Shown one piece after another: positions 22,267-31,600 of a stretch of DNA of 64,000 nucleotides; the first letter of the stretch is position 1, and the number at the start of each line of letters is the position of its first letter. The notes beneath the pieces were generated by a model. That model made no database searches and was not told the origin of the DNA. It worked only from the letters and a program-made list of their open reading frames with translations. Both the position numbers and the translations under genes were made by a program. Source of the stretch: Archangium violaceum (GTDB lineage Bacteria; Myxococcota; Myxococcia; Myxococcales; Myxococcaceae); NCBI RefSeq assembly GCF_016859125.1, contig NZ_CP069338.1, forward strand, positions 5,023,501 through 5,087,500. Direction: 5' to 3'.

Positions 22267-24882
22267 CTAGCCGCGTTTCGTCTCCGGGACCTGGCTCAGC
22301 ACCTGCATCGTGCCTCGCGTGACGCCGAACTGCTCGTGCACCGCCGCTCGCCGCACCGCCTCGGACGGCGGAATCCTTCCGGCCAGCAGCTCCTGGTAGG
22401 CCGTCAGCACGCGGGTGGCCTCCTCCCGGGACTCGCGGACGAACTCGACCCGGAAGCGCTTCACCCCGCGCGCCAGCAGCTTCGGCACCAGCGAGGCCGC
22501 GCTCTGTGCCTGCGCGTTGAACACCGTGTTGCGGCAACCCACGTCCACGATGACCGGGTGCTCCAGCCCGATGCGGTCCCTCAGTGAGATCTGGTGCTTC
22601 TCGCACGGCCGGCCGCAGCTCCGGTAGTCGCGCCCGCTCGAGAGCGTGTGCGAGTACACGCAGTGCTCCGTGTGGAACGTGGCGATGTGGTGGTGCAGCG
22701 CCACGGCGAAGCGGTGCGCCGGTACGTGCTCCAGCAGCGAGAAGAGCTGCGTCTCGTCCAGGTCGTGCGAGAAGGTGAGCGTGTCCAGCCCTATCCCCAG
22801 CAGGTACGCCGCCGTCACCGAGTTGGTCACGTTGAGCGAGAAGTCCCCGTGCAGCACCGGGCGCGGCTGGCCGGCGGGGCGCTCCAGGAAGTGCATCATC
22901 GCGCCCCAGTGGCGCACCAGCACCGCGTCCGGACGCAGCTTGTCCAGGCGCGCGTCGTAGCCCTCCTCGCCCGGCTTCTGCACTCGCACCGTGGCGATCG
23001 TCACGCGCAGCCCCGCAGCCCGCGCCCGCTCCACCGCGCGCTGCAGGCCCACCATCTCCATCCAGTCCAGCTCCACCTCGCGCAGGCCCGCCGCGATGAC
23101 GGCCTCCAGCTGCGCGTCGTTGCGGCACAGCGGCAGCAGGCGCGGGGTGTCCTCGGCCGGCATCTCGGGCACGCGCTCCAGCAGCGAGGCGCGCACCTGC
23201 TCCAGCACCGGCTTCTCCTCCACCGTGCGCTTGGGGCCTCGTTCCACCGCCGCGGTCAGCTCGGCCACGAGGTCTCGGCGCAGGGCCTTGAGCTCGGAGA
23301 CGGGCAGGTGCAGGCCCGGCGCCAGCTCCGTGCAGTCCAGCCGCGCCAGCGTGAAGGGCGTGCCTCCCATGGCGCCCAGCTTGTCGCGCAGCAGGGCCTC
23401 GTCCAGGCCCTTGCCCTTCGAGGGAGCGAGCGGCGTCTGGCCCGTGGCCGTGCTCTCGTGTCCCCAGGCGCTCGCGTGGAGGCGCAGCGGGGTGCCCTCG
23501 GCTCCGGAGACCTTCAGCGTGAGCGGGATGCGGCCCTCGGGCTCGCCGTGGGAGAGCAGGCTCTCCGTGTGGCGCGCCAGCGACGGGTCGCTGTTGAGCC
23601 ACACGCGCTGGCCCGGTGCCACCCGTCCCAGGTCCGGTCCCGGGTGGCCGAAGCCCAGCACCCAGCCGTTGCCCTTGCGGTCCACGCGGAAGATGGGGCC
23701 TCCGGGCTCGTGCTTGTCCTCGGGGGCTCCCGCGTCGAAGACGACTCCCATGCCCGGACGCGGATCCACGGCCGCCGGTGTGGGCTCGTTGCCCGCGAGC
23801 GGAGAGGACACCTGTCCGTTGGGGGCCTCGGGGCGCGCTTCGCCCAGGCCGAGGCCTCCAGTCCACGGACGCTCATCCGGCGTGACGACGACCTCCTTGC
23901 CGGACACCGAGCGCACGCGGCCGAGGTACAGGCCCCGGTGCTTGGGGAAGCGGCCCTCGACGAGCGTCTGGTGGTCCGAGCCCGCGAGGAAGCCATTCGA
24001 GAAGCCGCGGCTGTACGTGAGGGACATGGCGGCCAGGTCCTTCTCGAGCTGGCGCTCATCCGGCTTGCCCTCGAGAATTCCTTCCACCCACCGCCGGTAG
24101 CCCTGCACCGTGGTCGTCACGTACTGCGGACCCTTCAGGCGGCCTTCAATCTTCAGGCTGTGGACGCCGATGTCGATCAGCTCGGGCACGGCGCGCACGC
24201 CGGCCAGGTCCTTGGGGCTGAGCAGGTACCTCACGTCGCCCAGATCGCGCGTCTGGTGGTCCACCACCAGGTCATACGGCAGGCGGCAGGACTGGGCGCA
24301 CTGGCCCCGGTTCGCCGAGCGTCCGCCCCAGGCCTCGCTGGTGAGGCACTGGCCGCTCCAGGACATGCAGAGCGCGCCGTGGATGAAGACCTCCAGCTCC
24401 ATGTCCGTCTGCCCGGCGAGCCGGCGAATCTCCGTGGTGGAGAGCTCGCGGGGGACGACGACGCGGGTGATGCCCAGGGCCCGGGCGAAGCGGATGCCCT
24501 CGGCGCTGGAGACGGTCATCTGCGTGGAGGCGTGCAGCTCCAGCTGGGGGCAGATGGCGCGCGCCAGCAGGGCGATGGCCGGGTCCTGGATGATGAGGGC
24601 ATCCACGCCCGACTCGGCCACCCGGCGGAGGATGCGCTCCACCACGGGCAGCTCGGGCTCGAAGACGAGCGTGTTGAGCGTCACGTAGGCGCGCGCTCCG
24701 GCCCGGTGGACGACGGCCATCGTCTCGGGGAGGCGAGCGAGCGAGAAGTTGTCGGCGCGGGCGCGGGCATTGAAGCCCTCGTCCAGCCCGAAATAGACGG
24801 CGTCCGCTCCGCTGGCGAGCGCGGCGCGCAGGGATTCGAGGTCGCCCGCGGGGGCGAGGATTTCAGGACGGCGGGGAGGCAT
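22267..24882 (-). CDS. U32 family peptidase, probable 23S rRNA hydroxylation protein (RlhA-like)
   Basis: An 871-residue protein of the U32/YegQ-RlhA type with a large inserted domain (DUF3656-like), unusually long for the family (E. coli RlhA is about 650 residues). The N-terminal TIM-barrel starts with EILAPAGDLESLRAALASGA and contains VVVPRELSTTEI, SGQCLTSEAWGGRSANRGQC (the conserved cysteine cluster for an Fe-S or metal site) and KIEGRLK. The C-terminal part repeats a related barrel with HGDFSLNVTNS and RSCGRPCEKH, also carrying cysteines. RlhA hydroxylates C2501 of 23S rRNA in E. coli; the same role here is likely but not proven. The start ATG 24882 begins the first strand. Confidence 0.88.
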   Translation of the reverse strand: MPPRRPEILAPAGDLESLRAALASGADAVYFGLDEGFNARARADNFSLARLPETMAVVHRAGARAYVTLNTLVFEPELPVVERILRRVAESGVDALIIQDPAIALLARAICPQLELHASTQMTVSSAEGIRFARALGITRVVVPRELSTTEIRRLAGQTDMELEVFIHGALCMSWSGQCLTSEAWGGRSANRGQCAQSCRLPYDLVVDHQTRDLGDVRYLLSPKDLAGVRAVPELIDIGVHSLKIEGRLKGPQYVTTTVQGYRRWVEGILEGKPDERQLEKDLAAMSLTYSRGFSNGFLAGSDHQTLVEGRFPKHRGLYLGRVRSVSGKEVVVTPDERPWTGGLGLGEARPEAPNGQVSSPLAGNEPTPAAVDPRPGMGVVFDAGAPEDKHEPGGPIFRVDRKGNGWVLGFGHPGPDLGRVAPGQRVWLNSDPSLARHTESLLSHGEPEGRIPLTLKVSGAEGTPLRLHASAWGHESTATGQTPLAPSKGKGLDEALLRDKLGAMGGTPFTLARLDCTELAPGLHLPVSELKALRRDLVAELTAAVERGPKRTVEEKPVLEQVRASLLERVPEMPAEDTPRLLPLCRNDAQLEAVIAAGLREVELDWMEMVGLQRAVERARAAGLRVTIATVRVQKPGEEGYDARLDKLRPDAVLVRHWGAMMHFLERPAGQPRPVLHGDFSLNVTNSVTAAYLLGIGLDTLTFSHDLDETQLFSLLEHVPAHRFAVALHHHIATFHTEHCVYSHTLSSGRDYRSCGRPCEKHQISLRDRIGLEHPVIVDVGCRNTVFNAQAQSAASLVPKLLARGVKRFRVEFVRESREEATRVLTAYQELLAGRIPPSEAVRRAAVHEQFGVTRGTMQVLSQVPETKRG

Positions 24883-25029
24883 GCTGCCTCACATAACACG
24901 CCCCCACCGGCCCGGCGTCCCTCTCTGGCGGGGCTGTCCGGGGGAGCCCGCTTCCATGCCCGGCGGGGGCTCGGGGCCGGAATTCCGCGGAGTCTTGCGA
25001 GGGAGCCGTCCTGCTGCGACGCTCCTCCC

Positions 25030-25806
25030 ATGGACCAGGCGATCGAGCGCGTCATCGCGCATCTCTCCCGTGCCCGCAGTGTGCTGTTCATCACGGGCGC
25101 TGGAATCTCAGCGGAGTCGGGTGTCCCCACCTACCGCGGCATCGGAGGGCTCTACAACGGCAAGACCACCGACGAGGGCCTGCCCATCGAGGTGGCGCTC
25201 TCGGGGAGCATGTTCCGGCGCCGGCCCGAGCTGACGTGGAATCACATCCACCAGATTGAGCGCGCCTGCCGGGGGGCGACCTTCAACCGCGCCCATGAAA
25301 TCCTGGCGCGCTTCGAGGAGTGCTTCGAGCGCTGCTGGGTGCTCACGCAGAACGTCGACGGCTTCCACCGGGCGGCGGGCTCGAGGAACGTCATCGACAT
25401 CCACGGTGACATCCACGAGCTGCGCTGCACGCAGTGCTCCTTCACCGAGCGCGTGGTGGATTACTCGAGCCTGGAGCCGTGTCCGAACTGCCCGCAATGT
25501 GGCGCGCTGCTGCGCCCCGAGGTCGTGCTCTTCGAGGAGATGCTGCCGCAGATGAAGGTGATGCGCCTCCAGCAGGAGCTCGCGACGGGCTTCGACGTGG
25601 TGTTCTCCATCGGGACCTCGAGCCTGTTCCCCTATATCGACGGGCCCGTGCTCGAGGCGATCGCGCGCAAGCGTCCGACCGTGGAGATCAACCCGGGGAG
25701 CACCGACCTGTCGGAGGTGGTCGACGTGAAGCTCCAGATGGGCGCGGTGGCCGCCTGCGAGGCCTTGTGGGCCGCGCGCGACCGGTGGATGCCTCAGCGC
25801 GGGTAG
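25030..25806 (+). CDS. cobB: Sir2-type NAD-dependent protein deacylase
   Basis: A 258-residue sirtuin. FITGAGISAESGVPTYRG is the NAD-binding loop, TQNVDGFHRAAG the second NAD motif, and the catalytic histidine is in IDIHGDIHEL. The structural zinc site is CTQCSF...CPNCPQCG: two Cys-x2-Cys pairs. VVFSIGTSSLFPY and INPGSTDLS follow. It removes acetyl (and possibly succinyl) groups from lysines with NAD. The presence of Tyr and Arg residues of the class III pattern is not clear, so the acyl preference is open. The start at 25030 is the first ATG with coding sense; the stop overlaps the convergent aminotransferase gene by 13 bases. Confidence 0.9.
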   Translation: MDQAIERVIAHLSRARSVLFITGAGISAESGVPTYRGIGGLYNGKTTDEGLPIEVALSGSMFRRRPELTWNHIHQIERACRGATFNRAHEILARFEECFERCWVLTQNVDGFHRAAGSRNVIDIHGDIHELRCTQCSFTERVVDYSSLEPCPNCPQCGALLRPEVVLFEEMLPQMKVMRLQQELATGFDVVFSIGTSSLFPYIDGPVLEAIARKRPTVEINPGSTDLSEVVDVKLQMGAVAACEALWAARDRWMPQRG

Positions 25807-27032
25807 CGCTCGCGGACGAAGGCCTCCAGCCGATCGAAGGCGGTGGTGAGGATGTCCTCCGGGGGGAGGAAGACCACCCGGAAGTGGGTGGTGCCGGCCT
25901 TCTGCCCGAAGCCGCTGCCGTGGACGAACAGCACGCCCGTGGTGCGCAGCAGCGACAGGACGAAGTCCTCGTCGTTCAGCACGCCGGGCAGCTGGATGCG
26001 GGGCATGGCGTAGAACGCGGCGGCGGGCTCCACCACGGACAGGCCGGGGATGGCGTTGATGCGGCGCACCATCAGGTCGCGCCGGGAGCGCAGCCGCTTC
26101 ATCATCTCCGGGATGTGGTCCTGCGGCCCGTCCAGCGCGGGCGCGATGGCGTACTGCTGCGGGGCCGGACCGCACAGCCGCGCATCCGCCAGCCGCATCA
26201 CCGCGCTCTTGAGCTCCGGCATCAGGTGCGCGTTGTTGAAGACGAGCCATCCCACCCGCCAGCCACACGCCAGGTACGCCTTGGACATGCCGCTGAAGGT
26301 GATGATGGGCACGTCCGTCGCGAGCGACGCGGCGGGCACGTGCGGCTTGTCCTTGTCGTAGAGGAGCTTGTCGTAGATCTCATCCGACAGCACCACCAGC
26401 CCTCGCCGCCGGGCGATCTCCAGCAGGTCCTCCAGCACCTTCCGCTCGAGCACCGCGCCCGTGGGGTTGTTGGGGTTGCACAGCAGGATGGCGCGGGTGC
26501 CGGGCGTGCACAGCGCGTCGATCTCCTCCAGGTCCAGCGACCAGCCGTTCTCCTCGTCGAGCGAGTAGGGCACGCCCTGGGCGCTCAGCCTGGCCATGAG
26601 CGCGTTGTAGAGCGGGTAGCCGGGGCAGGGCAGGAGCACGCGCTCCCCGGGCTCCAGCAGCGCCGTGAGGGCCAGATCGAGCGCCTCGCTGGCCCCCGTG
26701 GAGACCACCACGTCCGCGGGCGTGACACCGGGGATGCCGTTGCGTTGGGCCTCTCGGGCGATGGCCTCGCGCGCCTCCGGGATTCCCGCCGAGGGTGCAT
26801 AGCCGTTGTGCCCGTCCCGCATCGCCCGGTGGACCGCTTCGATCAGGTGCGGCGGGGTCCGGAAGTCGAACTTCAGCGGATCGCCGATGTTCAGGTAGAG
26901 GATCTCCCGTCCCTGCGCCTCCAGGCGGCTCGCTTCGGCCACGACGTTGCGGATGGCGTATCGGACATTCTCGATGTGCTTGGCAGGGCGGACCACGAAA
27001 GCCTCGGTGTTGGGCGGAGTCTTCCTTATCAC
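25794..27032 (-). CDS. alaA: Alanine-type aminotransferase (class I/II, PLP-dependent)
   Basis: A 412-residue pyridoxal-phosphate enzyme, most like the AlaA/AlaT alanine transaminases that convert pyruvate and glutamate to alanine. STGASEALDLALTALL is the cofactor phosphate loop, LCNPNNPTGAVLERK a family signature, SDEIYDKLLYD carries the Asp/Tyr contacts, SGMSKAYLACGWRVGW holds the Schiff-base lysine, and GTTHFRVVFL holds the substrate-carboxylate arginine. GTG 27032 is preferred over the distal ATG 27149 because GGAGGGAG lies upstream and the extra N-terminal residues would be encoded by palindromic DNA. The palindromic pair at 27091-27131 likely regulates it. Confidence 0.88.
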   Translation of the reverse strand: MIRKTPPNTEAFVVRPAKHIENVRYAIRNVVAEASRLEAQGREILYLNIGDPLKFDFRTPPHLIEAVHRAMRDGHNGYAPSAGIPEAREAIAREAQRNGIPGVTPADVVVSTGASEALDLALTALLEPGERVLLPCPGYPLYNALMARLSAQGVPYSLDEENGWSLDLEEIDALCTPGTRAILLCNPNNPTGAVLERKVLEDLLEIARRRGLVVLSDEIYDKLLYDKDKPHVPAASLATDVPIITFSGMSKAYLACGWRVGWLVFNNAHLMPELKSAVMRLADARLCGPAPQQYAIAPALDGPQDHIPEMMKRLRSRRDLMVRRINAIPGLSVVEPAAAFYAMPRIQLPGVLNDEDFVLSLLRTTGVLFVHGSGFGQKAGTTHFRVVFLPPEDILTTAFDRLEAFVRERYPR

Positions 27033-27090
27033 CGCGGCTCGCGCTCCCTCCGGAGCCTCTCGTGGAGACCGACTCGGGTGGGTGGGTGGA

Positions 27091-27131
27091 CTGTCCTGGA
27101 CCAGGACAGGGGTGTCCTGGTTCGGGACACC
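27091..27131. promoter_or_regulatory. Two tandem TGTCC-N7-GGACA palindromes
   Basis: CTGTCCTGGACCAGGACAG (27091-27109) is a perfect 9-bp-arm palindrome and GGTGTCCTGGTTCGGGACACC (27111-27131) has 7-bp arms. Both contain TGTCC, seven bases, then GGACA, and both spacers begin TGG. The centres are about 21 bases apart, two helix turns. They lie 59-99 bases upstream of the aminotransferase GTG and look like a dimer-of-dimers operator. Confidence 0.65.
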
Positions 27132-27195
27132 GTTGCGCGTGCCTCCCAAAGGCTCGGAACTCCAACGGATTCATGTGGAACTGTCAGGGTTCTTT

Positions 27196-27216
27196 ACATT
27201 CTCGATTCTTGAATGT
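27196..27216. promoter_or_regulatory. ACATTC-N9-GAATGT inverted repeat
   Basis: A perfect 6-bp inverted repeat with nine bases between, in a locally AT-rich patch (TTTACATTCTCG). It lies in the 460-base space between the aminotransferase and the RND operon and could be a second operator or part of a promoter for either side. Confidence 0.35.
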
Positions 27217-27355
27217 GGAGCATTGACGCACCATGTCTGAAAAGCGGCCCTAATCATATCGAGGGGTTGGGCTCTGGCATGGAGCGTGCTCTAGGGAGCC
27301 CTACACCGTGACATGACCCGTCAACTCCTCCTCCTCTGACGGTTCGATGTGGTGC

Positions 27356-27402
27356 GCGGCGGGCGATCCTTTGCCAGAGGGAACGCCCGCCGCTGTTTTT
27401 TT
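27356..27402 (+). terminator. Strong intrinsic terminator upstream of the RND operon
   Basis: GCGGCGGGCG (27356-27365) and CGCCCGCCGC (27384-27393) form a perfect 10-bp stem with an 18-base loop, followed by TGTTTTTTTG. This is a textbook Rho-independent terminator for plus-strand transcription, yet no plus-strand gene ends nearby: Sir2 ends 1.5 kb upstream. It lies 93 bases before the first efflux gene. Confidence 0.8.
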
Positions 27403-27494
27403 GTTCGGGCGCACCCCCGGCGCGCCGTAGCTGACGCCCTTGTCATCTTCGCGTCAGCTTCGTGCCCGCTCGTGTCCCTAGAAGTCGTGGGCAC

Positions 27495-28667
27495 ATGGTT
27501 CCGAACGAACAACGCTCCCGTGGCTCCTGGGCCAGGAAGCTCGGTCTTCTCGCCGTCATCGTGCTCGCCGTCGCCGCTGTCTGGTGGTGGCTCGGCGGTA
27601 CCTCGAAGCCACGCACGGCGGCGGGGCCGCCGACCGTCCCGGTGGTCGTGGAGCAGGTCTCCCGCCGCGACATTCCCCACCTCATTCGTGGCATCGGCAC
27701 CGTCCAGTCGCTCCACAGTGTCGTGGTCCGTACACAGGTGGATGGCCTCCTCACCGAGCTCGCCTTCAAGGAAGGACAGCGGGTCAACCGGGGCGATCTG
27801 CTCGCCCGCATCGACGACCGCGCGATCGTCGCCGAGGTCGAGCAGGCCCGTGCCGAGAAGGCTCGCAACGAGGCGCAACTCCACGCCGCGCGGATCGACC
27901 TCGAGAGATACGGCAACCTCGTTCGTGACGAGGCGATCTCTCGCCAGGCGGTGGATCAACAGAAGGCCCAGGTCGCGCAGCTCGAGGCGACCCTGCGCGC
28001 CAATGAGGCGACCCTCGCCGCGGCCCAGGTCCGGCTGTCGTATACGCGCATCACCTCGCCGGTCACCGGGCGGGTCGGCCTGCGTCGCGTCGACCCCGGC
28101 AACGTCGTCCGCACGTCCGATGCCCAGGGGCTCGTCACCGTCACCCAGATCGATCCCATCGCGGTGGTCTTCTCCCTGCCCCAGGAGGAGCTTCCGCGGC
28201 TCCAGGCCCTGCTGCGAGAGCCGGCCGCCGCGCCCGTGACCGCGTTCGATCGCGCCGGAGGGGCCGTGCTGGCCGAGGGACGCCTGACGATGATCGACAA
28301 CCAGATCGATCCCACGACGGGCACCATTCCCCTCAAGGCGGAGTTTCCCAATGCCGAGGGCACGCTCTGGCCGGGCCAGTTCGTCACTGTCGAGCTCAAG
28401 GCTGGCGAGAGCCAGGGCGCCACCGTCGTCTCGGCGCGCGCCGTCCAGCGGGGACTGCAGGGCTCGTTCGTGTTTCGTGTCGATGAGTCCAAGGCCACCG
28501 TCGTTCCCGTCACCGTGGCCTATGCGGACGATGAGCTCGCCGTCGTGACGTCGGGGGTGGCACCGGGCGACACGGTGGTCAGCGATGGGCACTCACGCCT
28601 CAAGGCGGGGAGCGCGGTGAAGATCTCCCCACCCGCTGGCGGGGCCGCCAAAGGAGCGTCCCGGTGA
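27495..28667 (+). CDS. RND efflux system, periplasmic adaptor (MFP/HlyD family)
   Basis: A 390-residue adaptor of the MdtA/MexA type. It begins with a transmembrane anchor (LGLLAVIVLAVAAVWWWLGG, residues about 13-33), then the barrel-sandwich strand VVRTQVDGLLTELAFKEGQR, VNRGDLLARIDDR, a coiled-coil hairpin (EVEQARAEKARNEAQLHAAR), a second lipoyl half SYTRITSPVTGRVG, and a beta-barrel and membrane-proximal domain (RLTMIDNQIDPTTGTIPLKA, GQFVTVEL). It should connect the RND pump to the outer-membrane channel. ATG 27495 is used as start because the previous ATG lies in non-coding sequence. First gene of a five-gene operon whose members overlap by 1-4 bases. Confidence 0.92.
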   Translation: MVPNEQRSRGSWARKLGLLAVIVLAVAAVWWWLGGTSKPRTAAGPPTVPVVVEQVSRRDIPHLIRGIGTVQSLHSVVVRTQVDGLLTELAFKEGQRVNRGDLLARIDDRAIVAEVEQARAEKARNEAQLHAARIDLERYGNLVRDEAISRQAVDQQKAQVAQLEATLRANEATLAAAQVRLSYTRITSPVTGRVGLRRVDPGNVVRTSDAQGLVTVTQIDPIAVVFSLPQEELPRLQALLREPAAAPVTAFDRAGGAVLAEGRLTMIDNQIDPTTGTIPLKAEFPNAEGTLWPGQFVTVELKAGESQGATVVSARAVQRGLQGSFVFRVDESKATVVPVTVAYADDELAVVTSGVAPGDTVVSDGHSRLKAGSAVKISPPAGGAAKGASR

Positions 28668-31600
28668 TTCATTCCAATCGCGGCATCTCCAGTTGGTTCG
28701 TGGTCCGTCCGGTCGCCACGGCCCTGCTCACGGTGGGCATCCTCCTCCTCGGCTTCTTCGCCTACCCGCGCCTGCCGGTCGCTCCGCTCCCTGAGGCGGA
28801 GTTCCCGACGATCCAGATCAGCGCGAACCTGCCCGGCGCGAGCGCCGAGACCATGGCCTCCGCCGTGGCGACGCCCCTGGAGGTCCAGTTCAGCGCCATC
28901 CCCGGCATCACGGAGATGACGTCGACGAGCGCCCTCGGTACGACCTCCATCACCCTGCAGTTCGACCTCGAGAAGAGCATCGACACCGCGGCCCAGGAGG
29001 TACAGGCCGCGATCAACGCCGCCTCCGGCCGTCTCCCGTCGGAGATGCCGAACATGCCCACCTGGCGGAAGGTCAACCCGAACGACAGCCCCATCTTCGT
29101 CCTGCGCGTCCAGTCGGACCTGATGCCTCTCACCCAGCTCAGTGACATCGCGGAGACGCAGCTCGCACGGCAGCTCAGCCAGATCTCCGGTGTGGCGGAG
29201 ATCAACCTGACCGGCCAGCAACGTCCCGCCCTGCGCATCCAGGCGTCGCCCGCGCGGCTGGCGTCCCAGGGACTGACGCTCGCGGACATTCGCACGGCGG
29301 TGCAGGCGGCGAGCGTCAACCAGGCGAAGGGCGCCCTCTTCGGTGATACCCGCGTCTCGACGCTCTCGACCAATGATCAGATCTTCCGCCCCGAGGACTA
29401 TGACGACCTCATCGTCGCCTACCGCGACGGCGCGCCGGTCCGTCTCCGTGACGTCGCGCGGGTGAGCGCGGGCGCGGAGAACGACTACGTCCAGGCCTGG
29501 CAGAACGGCAAGCCAGGGCTCAACTTCATCATCCGCCGCCAGCCGGGTGCGAACATCGTCGAGACCGCCGACCGGATTCGAGAGGCCCTCCCTCGTCTCG
29601 CGGAGCAGCTCCCCGCGAGCGTCGAGATCGACATCCTCAATGATCGCACGCGGACGATCCGCTCCTCGCAGCACGAGGTCCAGCTCACCCTCGTCATCAC
29701 GGTCGCCCTCGTGGTCCTGATCATGGGGCTCTTCCTGCGGCAGGTGTCGGCCACGCTCATCGTCGGCGCGGTGCTCCTGGTGGCCCTGGTCTCGACCTTC
29801 GCCGCGATGTACGTGCTCGGCTTCAGCTTGAACAACCTCACGCTGGTGGCGCTCGTCATCGCCGTGGGCTTCGTCGTGGACGACGCGATCGTCGTGGTGG
29901 AGAACATCCACCGGCATCTCGAGGCCGGGATGGACCAGCGGGAGGCGGCCCTCGCCGGCTCCGCGGAGATCGGCTTCACGGTCATGTCGATCAGCCTCTC
30001 GCTCATCGCTGCGTTCATCCCGCTGCTGTTCATGGGGGGCGTCGTCGGGCGCCTGTTCAGCGAGTTCGCGATGACGGTGACGGCGGCGATCCTCTTGTCG
30101 GTGGTGGCGTCGCTGACGCTCGCGCCGATGCTCGCGGCGCGGTTCATGAAGCCTCTGTCCCATGGCCATGACGGCTCGGGGGGTGGGTTCGCGAAGCGCC
30201 TCATCGACGCGTATGACCGGACCCTGAAGTGGGCGTTGGAGCATCAGCGGCTCACCCTGCTCGGCTTCGGGCTGGCACTGGCCGCCGCCGTCGCCAGCTA
30301 TGTGTATGTCCCCAAGGGGTTCTTCCCGGTGCAGGATACGGCCTTCGTCCTGGGCACGACCCAGGCGGCGCAGGACATCTCGTACGAGGACATGATCGCC
30401 AAACACGCCGCGCTCGCGGAGATCGTCGCGCAGGATCCGGCGGTGCAGGAGTACGCGAACGCCGTGGGGGCCACGGGCGGCAGTCAGAGCACTTCCAGTG
30501 GCCGCTTCTGGATCGTCCTCAAGGATCGCTCGGACCGGGATGTCTCGGTCTCCGAGTTCATCGACCGGCTGCGGCCGAAGCTCGCCCAGGTGCCCGGCAT
30601 CATGCTCTACCTCCGCGCGGCGCAGGACATCAACCTCGGTGGTGGCCCCGCTCGCGCGCAGTACACGTATGCGCTGAAGAGCAGCGACGGCGCCATGCTG
30701 TCCGAATGGGCGGAGACGCTCACGGCGAAGCTCGCCCAGCTCCCGCAGCTCCGCGACGTGTCGAACGACCAGCAGCTCGGCGCCAGCGTGACCCGTCTCA
30801 CGATCGATCGGGCCGCGGCGGCTCGTTTCGGCATCTCGGCCCGCGATATCGACCAGGCGCTCTACGACGCCTTCGGGCAACGGCAGATCAACGAATACCA
30901 GACGGAGGTCAACCAGTACCGGGTGATCCTCGAGATCGACAAGCAGCAGCGAGGCACCTCGCAGAGCCTCGCCTACCTCTACATCCGGTCACCCCGGACG
31001 GGCGAGGTGGTGCCCCTCTCCGCGGTCGCGAAGCTCGAGCCCCTGACGACGGGACCCCTGTCCATCAGCCACAACGGCATGTTCCCGTCCGTGAACATCT
31101 CCTTCAACCTGGCGCCGGGTTCGGCGCTCGGAGATGCGGTCGCGGCCATCGAGCAGGCCGAGGCGGAGATCGGAATGCCCGCCGCGATCACCCGCAACTT
31201 CCAGGGCACCGCGCGCGGCTTCCAGGACTCCCTGGCGAGCCAGCCGTTCCTGATCCTCGCCGCGCTCCTCGCGGTCTACATCATCCTCGGCGTCCTCTAT
31301 GAGAGCTTCGTGCACCCGCTGACGATCCTCTCGACCCTTCCCTCGGCGGGGCTCGGCGCGATCCTCCTCCTCTGGGTGATGGGGCACGACTTCTCGGTGA
31401 TGGCGATGATTGGCATCGTGCTCCTCATTGGCATCGTGAAGAAGAACGGCATCCTCATGGTCGACTTCGCGCTCGACGCACAACGGACGCGTGGGTTGTC
31501 GCCTCGTGAGGCGGTCTATGAGGCCTGTCTGGTCCGCTTCCGGCCCATCATGATGACGACGCTCGCCGCGCTCCTCGGCGGCATTCCCCTCATGCTGGGC

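Noticed and set aside
22594-25029. An 812-codon open frame on the plus strand running into the Sir2 gene
   Set aside because: It is the shadow of the U32 gene on the opposite strand: the residue pattern is Arg/Ala/His-rich with no fold, and the Sir2 coding sense begins only at 25030.
28520-30880. 786-codon minus-strand frame opposite the first RND pump
   Set aside because: His/Arg/Asp-rich shadow typical of an antisense frame of a GC-rich gene; the plus strand carries clear pump motifs.
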